A stretch of DNA of 12,045 nt from Zoogloeaceae bacterium (GCA_031282665.1 JAITDH010000171.1:1-12045), one strand, 5' to 3'; counted from the stretch's first letter, positions 1 through 6,472 are shown. Notes: generated from the letters alone by a model not told the origin. A program made the numbers and translations.

Positions 1-1097
1 TCATCGCGGTAGGGGAGCAGGTTGATGCCTTCGTTGAAGCTGCGCAGGGCCAGACCGCAGGCGTTCAGGAGCGCGGGGGCATCACTTTGCAACACGCTGG
101 AACGTATCTTGTCGGAAATCTGCATCCCGGCAAAGGGATTGGCAATGACCGTGCTGACCTGGGTACGCGCGGCAACCTGTTCGGCGATTCCGTTGATCGC
201 GGCGCAACCGCCCGCCAGGACGATACGGTCGACACGGGAAAATTGCGTGGTCGTGAAGAAGAATTGCAGGGAACGGGCAACTTCCAGCGCAAGGTTTTCC
301 GTGAACTGCGGCAGGAGGTCGGTGACATATTCCTCCGGCAGGGTTCCGGAACGCTTGCCCGCCTCGGCCTCTGCATAACCCATGCCGAAGCGCCGGGCGA
401 CATCCTGAGTCAATTGGTTGCCACCGAACGCCTGTTCCCGGCTGTAGATCGGCGCTCCGTTTTTCAGCACCGAGAAGCGCAGGACATTCATGCCGATATC
501 GACCAGCGCCACGATGGAAGAGGAGCCGAGTTCCGACAACTGACCGAGGACCAGTTCCGACGCCGCCAGCGAAGCATTCGACTCGACATCGACGAGCAGG
601 ACGTGCAAGCCGATGGCTTCGGCGACCGCTACGCGGTCCTCCACCCGGTCACGCTTGGTCGCGACGATCAAGACTTCTTCTTCGTCCGGATCGGACGCAG
701 GCCCCACGACCTGGAAGTCCAGGCTGACTTCGTCCATGGAGAAGGGAATGTGCTGGCTGGCCTCTGATTCCACCAAGCCAACCAATTCATCTTCACGCAA
801 ACCAGTCGGAACAGTTATCTTTTTGGAAATAACGGCCGAGGTTGGCAGCGCCACGGCCACGTTGCGCGTAGAAGATCCCAAGCGTTTCCAGGCAGAGCGC
901 ACGGCGCTCTGCACGGCATCCAGGTCGGCGATGTTGCCGTCGACCACGGCGTCCTTGGGGAGCGTTTCAATTGCATAACGCTCTACGCGATAGCCGCGCC
1001 CAGTGGCGGACAGCTCGACCAACTTGACGGCCGAGGCACTGATGTCCAGTCCCAGCAAGGGAAGCGACTTCTGATTGAGAGAGAGATTCAAACCCAC
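1..1097 (-). CDS. pilM: PilM, type IV pilus inner-membrane assembly ATPase-like protein (3' end beyond window)
   Basis: PilM is an actin-like cytoplasmic protein that binds ATP and the N-terminal peptide of PilN, linking the inner-membrane PilN/PilO complex to the pilus motors. The reading frame matches Pseudomonas-type PilM along its length: LLGLDIS (about 14-20), SAVKLVELS (22-30), SQHIPFSMDEVSLDF, ALVDIG, FGGNQLT, RSLQFFF, IVLAGGCA, NPFAGM, then SDAPALLNACGLALRSFN ending at residue 355. The start is GTG at 1097, preceded by GGAGGT four bases upstream; the TTG at 1091 is less well placed. P. aeruginosa PilM (about 354 residues) ends at the equivalent of residue 355, but here the frame continues without a stop as EGINLLPYRD to the edge. 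INLLP-x-R is normally the start of PilN, so the gene may be a PilM-PilN fusion or carry a PilN-like tail. The neighbouring pilNOPQ genes would lie to the left. The identity is sure; the C-terminus is not. Confidence 0.95.
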   Translation of the reverse strand, partial: MGLNLSLNQKSLPLLGLDISASAVKLVELSATGRGYRVERYAIETLPKDAVVDGNIADLDAVQSAVRSAWKRLGSSTRNVAVALPTSAVISKKITVPTGLREDELVGLVESEASQHIPFSMDEVSLDFQVVGPASDPDEEEVLIVATKRDRVEDRVAVAEAIGLHVLLVDVESNASLAASELVLGQLSELGSSSIVALVDIGMNVLRFSVLKNGAPIYSREQAFGGNQLTQDVARRFGMGYAEAEAGKRSGTLPEEYVTDLLPQFTENLALEVARSLQFFFTTTQFSRVDRIVLAGGCAAINGIAEQVAARTQVSTVIANPFAGMQISDKIRSSVLQSDAPALLNACGLALRSFNEGINLLPYRD

Positions 1098-1186
1098 CGC
1101 TACCTCCAAAATCTCTGTTAGAAACAGGCAGTTACAGCGATAACCGATAAATTACATTAAATCCTGTCTATAAGCATAACATGATG

Positions 1187-1215
1187 TAAATATTTTTTAC
1201 TTTTCATAAGGTCAA
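1187..1215 (-). promoter_or_regulatory. Candidate sigma-70 promoter for pilM
   Basis: On the minus strand, TTGACC (1215-1210, 5 of 6 to the -35 consensus) is followed after 17 bases by TATTTA (1192-1187, only 3 of 6 to the -10 consensus). They lie in the AT-rich gap between the DUF3592 gene and pilM and would give a leader of about 80 bases. The gap (1098-1245) is clearly AT-richer than its surroundings, as promoter regions often are, but the -10 match is poor and other TATG/TATAG elements nearby could serve. No convincing RpoN site was seen. Confidence 0.3.
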
Positions 1216-1245
1216 TGATTAAAAAACAACATATTCCCCAGTCGA

Positions 1246-1782
1246 TCATGCATGACAGCGGCGATGCAAAAAACGCTTCCCGAAATCCCGCGCGCCCAGC
1301 ATGGCCGCCCATAATAGCGCAGCGCCCAGCAATGCGGTGAACACGGCGGGAATGGCCATGCAGGCAATCGACCAGCGGATATCCCGATTGAGCAGGGCCT
1401 CATCCGGATCGGATGGATTGACCCAAGCGCGGGCGGTTTTTGCATAGAGCAGTTCGGCATAGGCCTGCCGGAGGGATTCGGCATGGGTGAGCCAGGTGTA
1501 GAGGCCATAGCGCTCGGAGCGATGTACTTCGCCATTCACGCGGTAGCGGTATCGCACTTCCAGGCGGCTGCCCTGCGCCCCGGTCACCAGGTGTACCGTG
1601 TCGATTTTCGCGCTTACCTGCGGCCAGTTGCGGCTGCGCCAGGCGTCGCAAAGCGGCGCGACCGCCAGTTGCCAGGCGGCGAATGTTCCGCCGCAAAGCA
1701 GGATGATCGCCAGCAGAACCAGTCCAGCGCGCGCGATGGCGCGCCCGACCGGGGTGACCGTGTCGACCGCGAGGAGACTCAT
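1246..1782 (-). CDS. DUF3592 membrane protein
   Basis: A 178-residue protein of the DUF3592 family, whose function is unknown. It has a transmembrane helix at about 19-43, an extracytoplasmic or cytoplasmic beta-rich middle with family hallmarks (WPQVSAKI at 53-60, [17 protein letters not shown] at about 77-93, [18 protein letters not shown] at about 117-134), a second helix at about 138-163 and a basic tail. ATG at 1782 is chosen because AAGGAG lies six bases upstream and because it overlaps the stop of bpt (ATGA), the usual sign of translational coupling. The frame stays open upstream into bpt, but that stretch has no family similarity. It is the last gene of the nlpC-aat-bpt run. No link between DUF3592 and N-degron tagging is known to me, so the grouping may only reflect shared expression. 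Confidence 0.85.
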   Translation of the reverse strand: MSLLAVDTVTPVGRAIARAGLVLLAIILLCGGTFAAWQLAVAPLCDAWRSRNWPQVSAKIDTVHLVTGAQGSRLEVRYRYRVNGEVHRSERYGLYTWLTHAESLRQAYAELLYAKTARAWVNPSDPDEALLNRDIRWSIACMAIPAVFTALLGAALLWAAMLGARDFGKRFLHRRCHA

Positions 1783-2528
1783 CCGCCGCTCCTTTTGATT
1801 TCCTGCGCGCTCAATTCCCGCCAGAGTCCGTCGATATGGCCCTGGATCGGGTGAAAACGGGCCTTGTAGGCCATCTTGCGCGTTTCCCGAATCCAGTAGC
1901 CGAGATAGAGATAGGGCAATTCCAGGCGCCGGCACAACCCGGCCTGCCAGAGGATGTTATAGGTCCCGTAGGTTGCCTGGGGGACATCCGGGTCGAAAAA
2001 GGTGTAAACCGAGGAAAGCCCATCGTCAAGCACATCGATGATGCTGACCATGCGCAGGTGATCGTTTTCGCGAAATTCCACCAGACGGGTATCGACGGAA
2101 CTGGCCAGCAGGAATTGCTCATATTGCTCGCCATTGTCCTCATCCATGCCGCCTCCGGGATGCCGCCTGGCCTGGTAGCGGACATACAGATGGTAGTGCT
2201 CCGCATCGTAGTCCAATGGACGTTCGCGGGTTTCCAGATTGCCGTGGCGCGCCCAGGATCGGCGCTGGCTGCGATTCGGCTCCAGGCGTTCGACGGGCAG
2301 GCGCACCGGAACGCAGGCGCGGCATTCGTCACACCACGGGCGATAGGTAAACAAACCGCTGCGGCGGAATCCGGAATGCACCAGAGAGCTGTAAACAGTC
2401 GTGTCGATCATCTGAGCGGGCGTTGCTACCTGCGAGCGCGCCATTTGTTCCGGCAAATAACTGCATACATAGGGCGAGGTCGCATAAAACTGCAACAACG
2501 CGAAAGCGGGATCATCATGGACGCTCAT
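1779..2528 (-). CDS. bpt: Bpt, aspartate/glutamate leucyltransferase (bacterial ATE family)
   Basis: Bpt moves leucine from Leu-tRNA to N-terminal Asp or Glu, turning secondary destabilising residues into a primary N-degron read by ClpS/ClpAP. The protein has 249 residues, normal for the family. The N-terminal ATE domain carries the conserved cysteines C22 (in YVCSYLP) and C66, C69, C72 ([11 protein letters not shown]); the C-terminal acyltransferase half has [30 protein letters not shown] (206-213) and MAYKARFHP (219-227). The start at 2528 (MSVHDDP) overlaps the stop of aat in an ATGA, and family N-termini begin near this point; the longer frame from 2585 would add 19 unrelated residues inside aat. 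Pairing with aat is common in proteobacteria. Eukaryotic ATE1 adds arginine instead, but the bacterial length and the aat context favour Bpt. Confidence 0.95.
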   Translation of the reverse strand: MSVHDDPAFALLQFYATSPYVCSYLPEQMARSQVATPAQMIDTTVYSSLVHSGFRRSGLFTYRPWCDECRACVPVRLPVERLEPNRSQRRSWARHGNLETRERPLDYDAEHYHLYVRYQARRHPGGGMDEDNGEQYEQFLLASSVDTRLVEFRENDHLRMVSIIDVLDDGLSSVYTFFDPDVPQATYGTYNILWQAGLCRRLELPYLYLGYWIRETRKMAYKARFHPIQGHIDGLWRELSAQEIKRSGG

Positions 2529-3274
2529 GGCGAAGCGCCTTTCCCATCCAGCGGGCGAGTCCAGGGTAACGGATATTGCGGCCATGCGCCGGGAGCATTT
2601 TCCCGCTCCACCAGATCGCGCAAAAGAGTGTTGAATTCGAGGCGGGGAATTTCCCGTCCGCCCAGGGAAGCCAGGTGAGCGGTTTTCACCTGGCAGTCGA
2701 TCAGGCCGAAACCTTCCGCCCGCAGATGGCGGACGAGGTAGGCAAAGGCAATCTTGGAAGCATCGCGCCGCAGGGAGAACATCGATTCACCGTAGAACAT
2801 GCGGCCGATCGCCACGCCGTACAATCCTCCCGCCAGTTCCCCGTCCATCCATGTCTCGACGCTGTGGGCATAGCCCGCCGCGTGGAGGGCGGTGTAGGCA
2901 TCCCGGATTTCGCCGGTAATCCAGCTTCCCGCCTGATCGCGGCGAGGCGTTTTTGCGCAGGCGGTGATGACTTTTGCAAAAGCGGTATCCATCCGCACTT
3001 CATGCGCGCCATGGCAGAGAACCCTGCGCAACGAGCGGGAAAGGCGGAATTCTTCCGGAAACAGCACCATGCGCGGATCGGGGCTCCACCAGAGCGGCGC
3101 GGGAGCTTCTTCGTCGTACCAGGGAAAGATGCCCTGCCGGTAAGCCGCCAGCAAACGGGAAAGCGAAAGATCCCCACCCATGGCGACGATGCCTTTTTCC
3201 CGCGCCCAGGAAGACACGGAACGAGGCGCCTTTCCCCTTGTCCAGAATTCCGCGTGATCCGCTGAGTTTTTCAT
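2525..3274 (-). CDS. aat: Aat, leucyl/phenylalanyl-tRNA-protein transferase
   Basis: Aat adds Leu or Phe from charged tRNA to proteins with N-terminal Lys or Arg, marking them for ClpS/ClpAP degradation in the cytosol. The 249-residue sequence shows the family motifs in order: VAMGGDLS (30-37), YRQGIFPWY (45-53), [13 protein letters not shown] (61-73), GSWIT (116-120), [19 protein letters not shown] (149-167) and GLIDCQ (190-195). E163, D193 and Q195 match by spacing the catalytic E156, D186 and Q188 of the E. coli enzyme. The start at 3274 has a weak AAGG four bases upstream. The N-terminus is slightly longer than in E. coli. The stop overlaps the bpt start by 4 bases, and nlpC ends 36 bases upstream, so the four genes probably share a transcript. 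Confidence 0.96.
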   Translation of the reverse strand: MKNSADHAEFWTRGKAPRSVSSWAREKGIVAMGGDLSLSRLLAAYRQGIFPWYDEEAPAPLWWSPDPRMVLFPEEFRLSRSLRRVLCHGAHEVRMDTAFAKVITACAKTPRRDQAGSWITGEIRDAYTALHAAGYAHSVETWMDGELAGGLYGVAIGRMFYGESMFSLRRDASKIAFAYLVRHLRAEGFGLIDCQVKTAHLASLGGREIPRLEFNTLLRDLVERENAPGAWPQYPLPWTRPLDGKGASP

Positions 3275-3283
3275 TTGCCTTGT

Positions 3284-3296
3284 GCGGCAAAGCCGC
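3284..3296 (-). other. Small hairpin in the nlpC-aat gap
   Basis: GCGGC and GCCGC flank a three-base loop in the 36-base spacer, ending one or two bases before the weak aat ribosome site. There is no following T run, so it is not an intrinsic terminator. It could protect a processed mRNA end or modulate aat translation, or be chance in a GC-rich spacer. Confidence 0.3.
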
Positions 3297-3310
3297 CGCC
3301 CCGCCGTGTC

Positions 3311-3898
3311 CTACTGGGTCTGTGGCGTGCTCTCGCCATCCGCGGGATCCGTGGCGGCGGAAGCATCTTCAGGCTGGATGAGACGGCGGGCGCCGTCGTA
3401 ACGCTGCGCCCAATAGCTGTTTTGCATATTTTCCAGGCGCACCATTTTGCCGACATTCGGCGCGTGCAGGAAATAATTATCGCCGAGGTAGATGCCAACA
3501 TGGGAAAAAGCGCGGCGCATGGTATTGAAGAAAACCAGATCGCCCGGCCGCAATTCGGCGCGGGCGATTTCCTTGCCATGCCGGGATTGCTCCCTGGCCG
3601 TGCGCGGCAGGACGAGACCGGCCGCTTCCCGATAGACCAACTGCACGAAACCGCTGCAATCCAGGCCGGTTTCGGGATGGCTGCCGCCCTTGTTGTAGCG
3701 GATGCCGACCAGTTCCAGTCCTTTCAGGAGCACGTCCTGGGCGACATTGGAATAGCGCTTGAGGAAAAAAGAGGTTTCCTGCGCGACGCTGGCGATGGCC
3801 TCGCGCGGCTCCGCCTTCGCCGGGGAAGCCGCGAAAAGCGTCACGCAAACGAGGGATATGAAAAAAAAGCCGAAAAGCGGCTTGCAAGATTTCAACAT
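3311..3898 (-). CDS. Secreted NlpC/P60 (C40) peptidoglycan endopeptidase
   Basis: A 195-residue protein with a Sec signal peptide: positive N-terminus, hydrophobic stretch at about 8-23 and a SPAKA cleavage site near residue 29. The mature part is a single NlpC/P60 domain: GIRYNKGG (65-72), catalytic Cys in GLDCSGFVQLVY (C81), LRPGDLVFFN (116-125), catalytic His in FSHVGIYLG (H133) and the third polar residue in FLHAP (H145). Enzymes of this kind cut D-Glu-meso-Dap bonds in cell-wall stem peptides in the periplasm. The tail after about 175 is low-complexity (Ala, Asp, Thr, Gln) and probably disordered. There is no lipobox, so unlike E. coli Spr/MepS it should be soluble. The ribosome site is weak. 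It is the first gene of the minus-strand run and diverges from the REC-GGDEF gene. The exact bond cleaved cannot be told from sequence. Confidence 0.92.
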   Translation of the reverse strand: MLKSCKPLFGFFFISLVCVTLFAASPAKAEPREAIASVAQETSFFLKRYSNVAQDVLLKGLELVGIRYNKGGSHPETGLDCSGFVQLVYREAAGLVLPRTAREQSRHGKEIARAELRPGDLVFFNTMRRAFSHVGIYLGDNYFLHAPNVGKMVRLENMQNSYWAQRYDGARRLIQPEDASAATDPADGESTPQTQ

Positions 3899-3913
3899 TG
3901 GGTCACAATTCTC

Positions 3914-3927
3914 TGTCGTTCACGACA
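3914..3927. promoter_or_regulatory. 14-base inverted repeat between divergent genes (possible operator)
   Basis: TGTCGT-TC-ACGACA is a perfect 6+6 inverted repeat with a two-base centre. It lies in the 94-base gap between nlpC and the divergent REC-GGDEF gene, 16 bases upstream of the nlpC start codon, where a regulator could act on either gene. A second repeat, AGCCTT (3944-3949) and AAGGCT (3958-3963), lies closer to the GGDEF gene. No known regulator motif was recognised and no clear -10/-35 pair was found here. Confidence 0.35.
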
Positions 3928-3992
3928 AGCAATCTAAGGGAAAAGCCTTCTTTTGTAAAGGCTATCCCATTGTTCCCCAAGGAGAATTAACT

Positions 3993-5123
3993 GTGCCCGA
4001 CCAGCCCCGCATCCTGATCGTCAACGATTCCTGCGTGGAGCGCGCCTCGCTTTCCCAGCAACTGAAAGAAATTTACGAGATCCGGGAAGAAAACGATGGC
4101 GAGTCGGCCTGGCAATCGCTGGTGCTCGACCATACCATTGCCGCCGTCATTTCCGACCTGCAAATGCCGATCCTCGACGGCCTCGGTCTCCTGGAACGGA
4201 TTCGCGCCTGCCGCCTGAGCCGCCTGCGCGGCATTCCGTTCATCCTGATTTCCAGCGACGAAGACCAGGAAGTCATGGAAAAGGCCGGGACCCTTGGCGT
4301 CTCCGATTTCATCGGCAAGGGGATCAATGCCTCCGAGCTGAAGACCCGCCTGCACAATCTGCTGCAACATTCGCTTACCCGGCGCAATCTGGAAGAACCC
4401 ATGCTCGGACAGGCGCGGGATGCGAAAACCGGGCTGTTTACCCGCCGCCATATCGAATTGCAGACCGCGCAGGCCCTCTCCCACGCCATACATCACAACA
4501 CATCCGCCAGCCTGATGATCATCGGCTTCGACAACTATCCCCTCATGGTCGAGCAGGTGGGCGAAACCAAGGCCATGGACATGGGCGTGAAGTTCGCCAA
4601 GAAAGTCGCCGGCAAGGTGCGGCACGAGGATTACATCGGACATTTTTCCCCCGGCCGCTTTGCCATCATCTCCCCCGGCACGCCTCCGGAAGCCTGCGTC
4701 ACCTTTGCGGATCGTCTGCGCCACGCGGTCCGGGAAGCCGTGGTTTCCATCGGCGGCAGGCGCATGCCGCTGACCATGAGCATCGGCATCGCCAGTATTC
4801 CCAAGGACGATGTGGATTCGGCGGAAGCATTGATGGATCTGTCCTACAGGCGGATGGAAAAAGCCATCGCCGCCGGCGGCAACCGCACCGAATACGGTCA
4901 TCTGCTGGAAGCGTCGCCCCTTGCCGCCCCGCTCACCGTCACCCAGGCGCTCGCGCTTCTGCTTGCCAATCGTTCCGACAGCGTCATCGCGCAGTTACCC
5001 AATCTCGGCCGGCAGATTCTTCCCCTGCTGCTTCTCATGCAGCGCGAGCTGGATGTGGAACTGCCGATCAACGCCCTGACGAAAAAACTTGCCGAACGTG
5101 AGCAGGCGGAAAAACCCGGCTGA
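3993..5123 (+). CDS. Response regulator with degenerate GGDEF domain
   Basis: A 376-residue protein. Residues about 5-126 form a receiver domain: acidic residues at the first strand (V10-N-D-S, where most receivers have DD), phospho-acceptor D55 in VISDLQMP, S87/S88 and K109. Residues about 143-302 are a GGDEF fold (DAKTGLFTRRHIE, then MSIGIASIP and SYRRMEKAIAAGGNR), but the signature is HFSPGRFAI, so the GG-D/E-EF metal and GTP residues are lost and cyclase activity is unlikely. A helical C-terminal extension of about 70 residues follows. Such proteins usually act by binding partners or nucleotides. The start is GTG at 3993 with AAGGAG eight bases upstream; the frame is open further upstream into nlpC but has no ribosome site there. 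Its histidine kinase and target are not in the window. It does not form an operon with nlpC, and a 170-base leader separates it from aroG. Confidence 0.88.
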   Translation: MPDQPRILIVNDSCVERASLSQQLKEIYEIREENDGESAWQSLVLDHTIAAVISDLQMPILDGLGLLERIRACRLSRLRGIPFILISSDEDQEVMEKAGTLGVSDFIGKGINASELKTRLHNLLQHSLTRRNLEEPMLGQARDAKTGLFTRRHIELQTAQALSHAIHHNTSASLMIIGFDNYPLMVEQVGETKAMDMGVKFAKKVAGKVRHEDYIGHFSPGRFAIISPGTPPEACVTFADRLRHAVREAVVSIGGRRMPLTMSIGIASIPKDDVDSAEALMDLSYRRMEKAIAAGGNRTEYGHLLEASPLAAPLTVTQALALLLANRSDSVIAQLPNLGRQILPLLLLMQRELDVELPINALTKKLAEREQAEKPG

Positions 5124-5131
5124 TCCATTCG

Positions 5132-5283
5132 CGGGCCGCTCGACGGGCAAAAATCGGCAAGGAAAGCAAAACATGTTGCAAAAAAGGGAATAGCCCCCCG
5201 AATAAACCATGAAAACCGTATCGTATGCGCTAAACTTCTTGTCACTTTTCTTTTTCTTTTGCCGTTTCGTGACGAGCGGCCCG
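5132..5283 (+). repeat. Long-range 11-base inverted repeat spanning the aroG leader
   Basis: CGGGCCGCTCG (5132-5142) is perfectly complementary to CGAGCGGCCCG (5273-5283). The arms bracket nearly the whole gap between the REC-GGDEF gene and aroG, and the right arm ends 10 bases before the aroG start codon. They can pair only in a transcript that begins upstream of 5132, for example by read-through from the preceding gene. The right arm shares bases 5273-5276 with the hairpin at 5238-5276, so the two structures exclude each other. Confidence 0.55.
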
Positions 5284-5301
5284 AATATCCACAATGACTG
5301 A
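5209..5301 (+). CDS. Putative Phe-rich leader peptide of aroG
   Basis: A 30-codon frame, ATG 5209 to TGA 5299-5301, starting MKTVSYALNF and continuing LSLFFFFCRF before a polar tail. Six of 30 residues are Phe, four of them consecutive (codons at 5248-5259), directly upstream of a DAHP synthase of Phe-sensitive type. The stop lies 8 bases inside aroG, which itself lacks a clear ribosome site, so translation of this frame could feed aroG by coupling. Weak points: the frame has no good Shine-Dalgarno sequence (the nearest purine run, about 5180-5190, is too far), and a pyrimidine tract of TTTTC repeats will encode Phe by chance. E. coli aroG is not known to use attenuation. The alternative reading is a U-rich ribosome-standby or S1-binding tract. 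Confidence 0.35.
   Translation: MKTVSYALNFLSLFFFFCRFVTSGPNIHND
5238..5276 (+). promoter_or_regulatory. Leader hairpin holding the Phe codon run in its loop
   Basis: CTTGTCAC (5238-5245) pairs with GTGACGAG (5269-5276) over eight base pairs, one of them G-U, closing a 23-base pyrimidine-rich loop that contains the four consecutive Phe codons. The hairpin ends 17 bases before the aroG start. There is no T run after it, so it is not a terminator. A ribosome paused on the Phe codons would keep it open, while an untranslated leader could fold it. Stability has not been computed. Confidence 0.4.
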
Positions 5302-6367
5302 AAGACTGGAAAACATCAATGTCGCGGCTTTCGATCCGATGCCGACGCCGCGCGAACTGCACAAGAAACTGCCGATCAGCGAACAGGCGCGGCAGACGGT
5401 CAATAAAGGGCGCAAGACGCTGGAAGCGATCCTGGACCGGAGCGACCCCCGGCTATTTGTCGTCGTGGGCCCCTGCTCGATCCATGATCCGGAAGCCGGC
5501 CTGGACTATGCCCGCCATCTGAAGGCGCTGTCCGACGAACTGCATGACACGCTGTTCATCATCATGCGCGTATATTTTGAAAAGCCGCGCACCACCATCG
5601 GCTGGAAAGGATATATCAACGATCCCTACATGGACGACTCCTTCCGTGTCGATGTCGGCATGGAACGGGCGCGCCAGTTCCTTCTCGCCGTCAACGACCT
5701 GGGCTTGCCCACCGGCACCGAGGCGCTCGATCCGACTTCGCCGCAATATCTGGGCGATCTGGTTACCTGGAGCGCCATCGGCGCGCGGACGACCGAATCG
5801 CAGACGCATCGGGAAATGTCTTCCGGGCTATCCACGCCGGTGGGTTTCAAGAACGGAACCGGTGGCGACCTGTCCGTCGCGGTCAACGCCATTCTTTCCG
5901 CCTCCCGTCCGCATTCCTTCCTGGGCGTCGATGCCGAAGGCCGGGTCGCCATCGTGCGCACCACCGGCAACTCTTACGGGCACATGGTATTGCGCGGTGG
6001 CGACGGGAAGCCCAATTACGACATGGTTGCCATCGCGCTTGCCGAAGAGGCGCTTGCCAGCGTGCGGCTGCCCGCCAACCTGGTCGTCGACTGCTCCCAT
6101 GCCAACAGTTACAAAAAACCGGAGATGCAACCCCTGGTTCTCGTCGATGTCGTCAACCAGATTCGCAACGGCAACCGCTCCATCGTCGGCGTGATGATCG
6201 AGTCCAATCTCGAAGCGGGCAGCCAGAGCATTCCCGACGACCTCAGCCGCCTCAGATACGGCCTTTCCGTGACGGACGCCTGCGTCGGCTGGGCAACGAC
6301 CGAAAGAATGTTGCGTGAAGCGGCAAGCCAACTGAAGGACGTTTTACCCATGCGTCATTTGGAATGA
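5294..6367 (+). CDS. aroG: 3-deoxy-7-phosphoheptulonate synthase (class I DAHP synthase, AroG type)
   Basis: Catalyses phosphoenolpyruvate plus erythrose 4-phosphate to DAHP, the first step of the shikimate pathway, in the cytosol. The 357-residue protein aligns without large gaps to E. coli AroG (350 residues). Metal ligands are present: C61 in GPCSIHD, H269 in DCSHAN, E303 in MIESNL and D328 in SVTDAC. Also seen are EKPRTTIGWKG (96-106), GARTTESQ (163-170) and GFKNGT (184-189). Residues shaping the E. coli Phe-inhibition site are kept: P150 (TSPQYL), S180 (GLSTP) and F209. This favours the Phe-sensitive type, though Tyr- or Trp-sensitive isozymes cannot be excluded. The ATG at 5294 is the only in-frame start compatible with the family N-terminus, since an in-frame stop lies at 5270-5272; it lacks a recognisable Shine-Dalgarno sequence. 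A Phe-rich short frame overlaps the start. The gene ends well before the next promoter and seems to stand alone. Confidence 0.96.
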   Translation: MTERLENINVAAFDPMPTPRELHKKLPISEQARQTVNKGRKTLEAILDRSDPRLFVVVGPCSIHDPEAGLDYARHLKALSDELHDTLFIIMRVYFEKPRTTIGWKGYINDPYMDDSFRVDVGMERARQFLLAVNDLGLPTGTEALDPTSPQYLGDLVTWSAIGARTTESQTHREMSSGLSTPVGFKNGTGGDLSVAVNAILSASRPHSFLGVDAEGRVAIVRTTGNSYGHMVLRGGDGKPNYDMVAIALAEEALASVRLPANLVVDCSHANSYKKPEMQPLVLVDVVNQIRNGNRSIVGVMIESNLEAGSQSIPDDLSRLRYGLSVTDACVGWATTERMLREAASQLKDVLPMRHLE

Positions 6368-6410
6368 CGGGGATTTTACCCCTCGAACCGGGTCGATACG
6401 CAAAGCAAAT

Positions 6411-6452
6411 ATGATTTGTATCAATGCATCCTGTCCCCAAATCAACGATAAT
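6411..6452 (+). promoter_or_regulatory. FNR/ANR-type class II promoter upstream of marR-family gene
   Basis: ATGAT-TTGT-ATCAA (6411-6424) matches the FNR consensus TTGAT-N4-ATCAA at 9 of 10 positions. GATAAT (6447-6452) is a 5-of-6 match to the -10 element. With a start site at about 6459 the centre of the FNR box falls at -41.5, exactly the geometry of FNR-activated class II promoters. The predicted 5' leader is about 62 bases before the start at 6521. No -35 hexamer is needed or seen. The FNR protein is not in the window. Confidence 0.55.
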
Positions 6453-6472
6453 CGAATCTCGTCCATCGAAAT

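Noticed and set aside
1098..1245. RpoN (sigma-54) promoter for pilM, as seen for pilA in some bacteria
   Set aside because: No GG-N10-GC pair with TGGCAC/TTGCA character was found in this gap.
1246..1257. TCATGCATGA palindrome at the DUF3592 stop as a terminator or operator
   Set aside because: Short, inside the coding end and stop codon, and the T-rich stretch is over 20 bases further on.
3987..4901. A 304-codon minus-strand frame opposite the REC-GGDEF gene
   Set aside because: Mirror of a gene with clear receiver and GGDEF-fold motifs; His/Gly/Ala-rich shadow.
5165..5187. GCAA-N6-TTGC followed by A run as a terminator before aroG
   Set aside because: The stem is 4 bp, and the A run would be a T run only on the opposite strand, where no gene ends nearby.
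6369..6382. GGGG-ATTTTA-CCCC after aroG as a terminator
   Set aside because: Only a 4-bp stem and no following T run; too weak to call.
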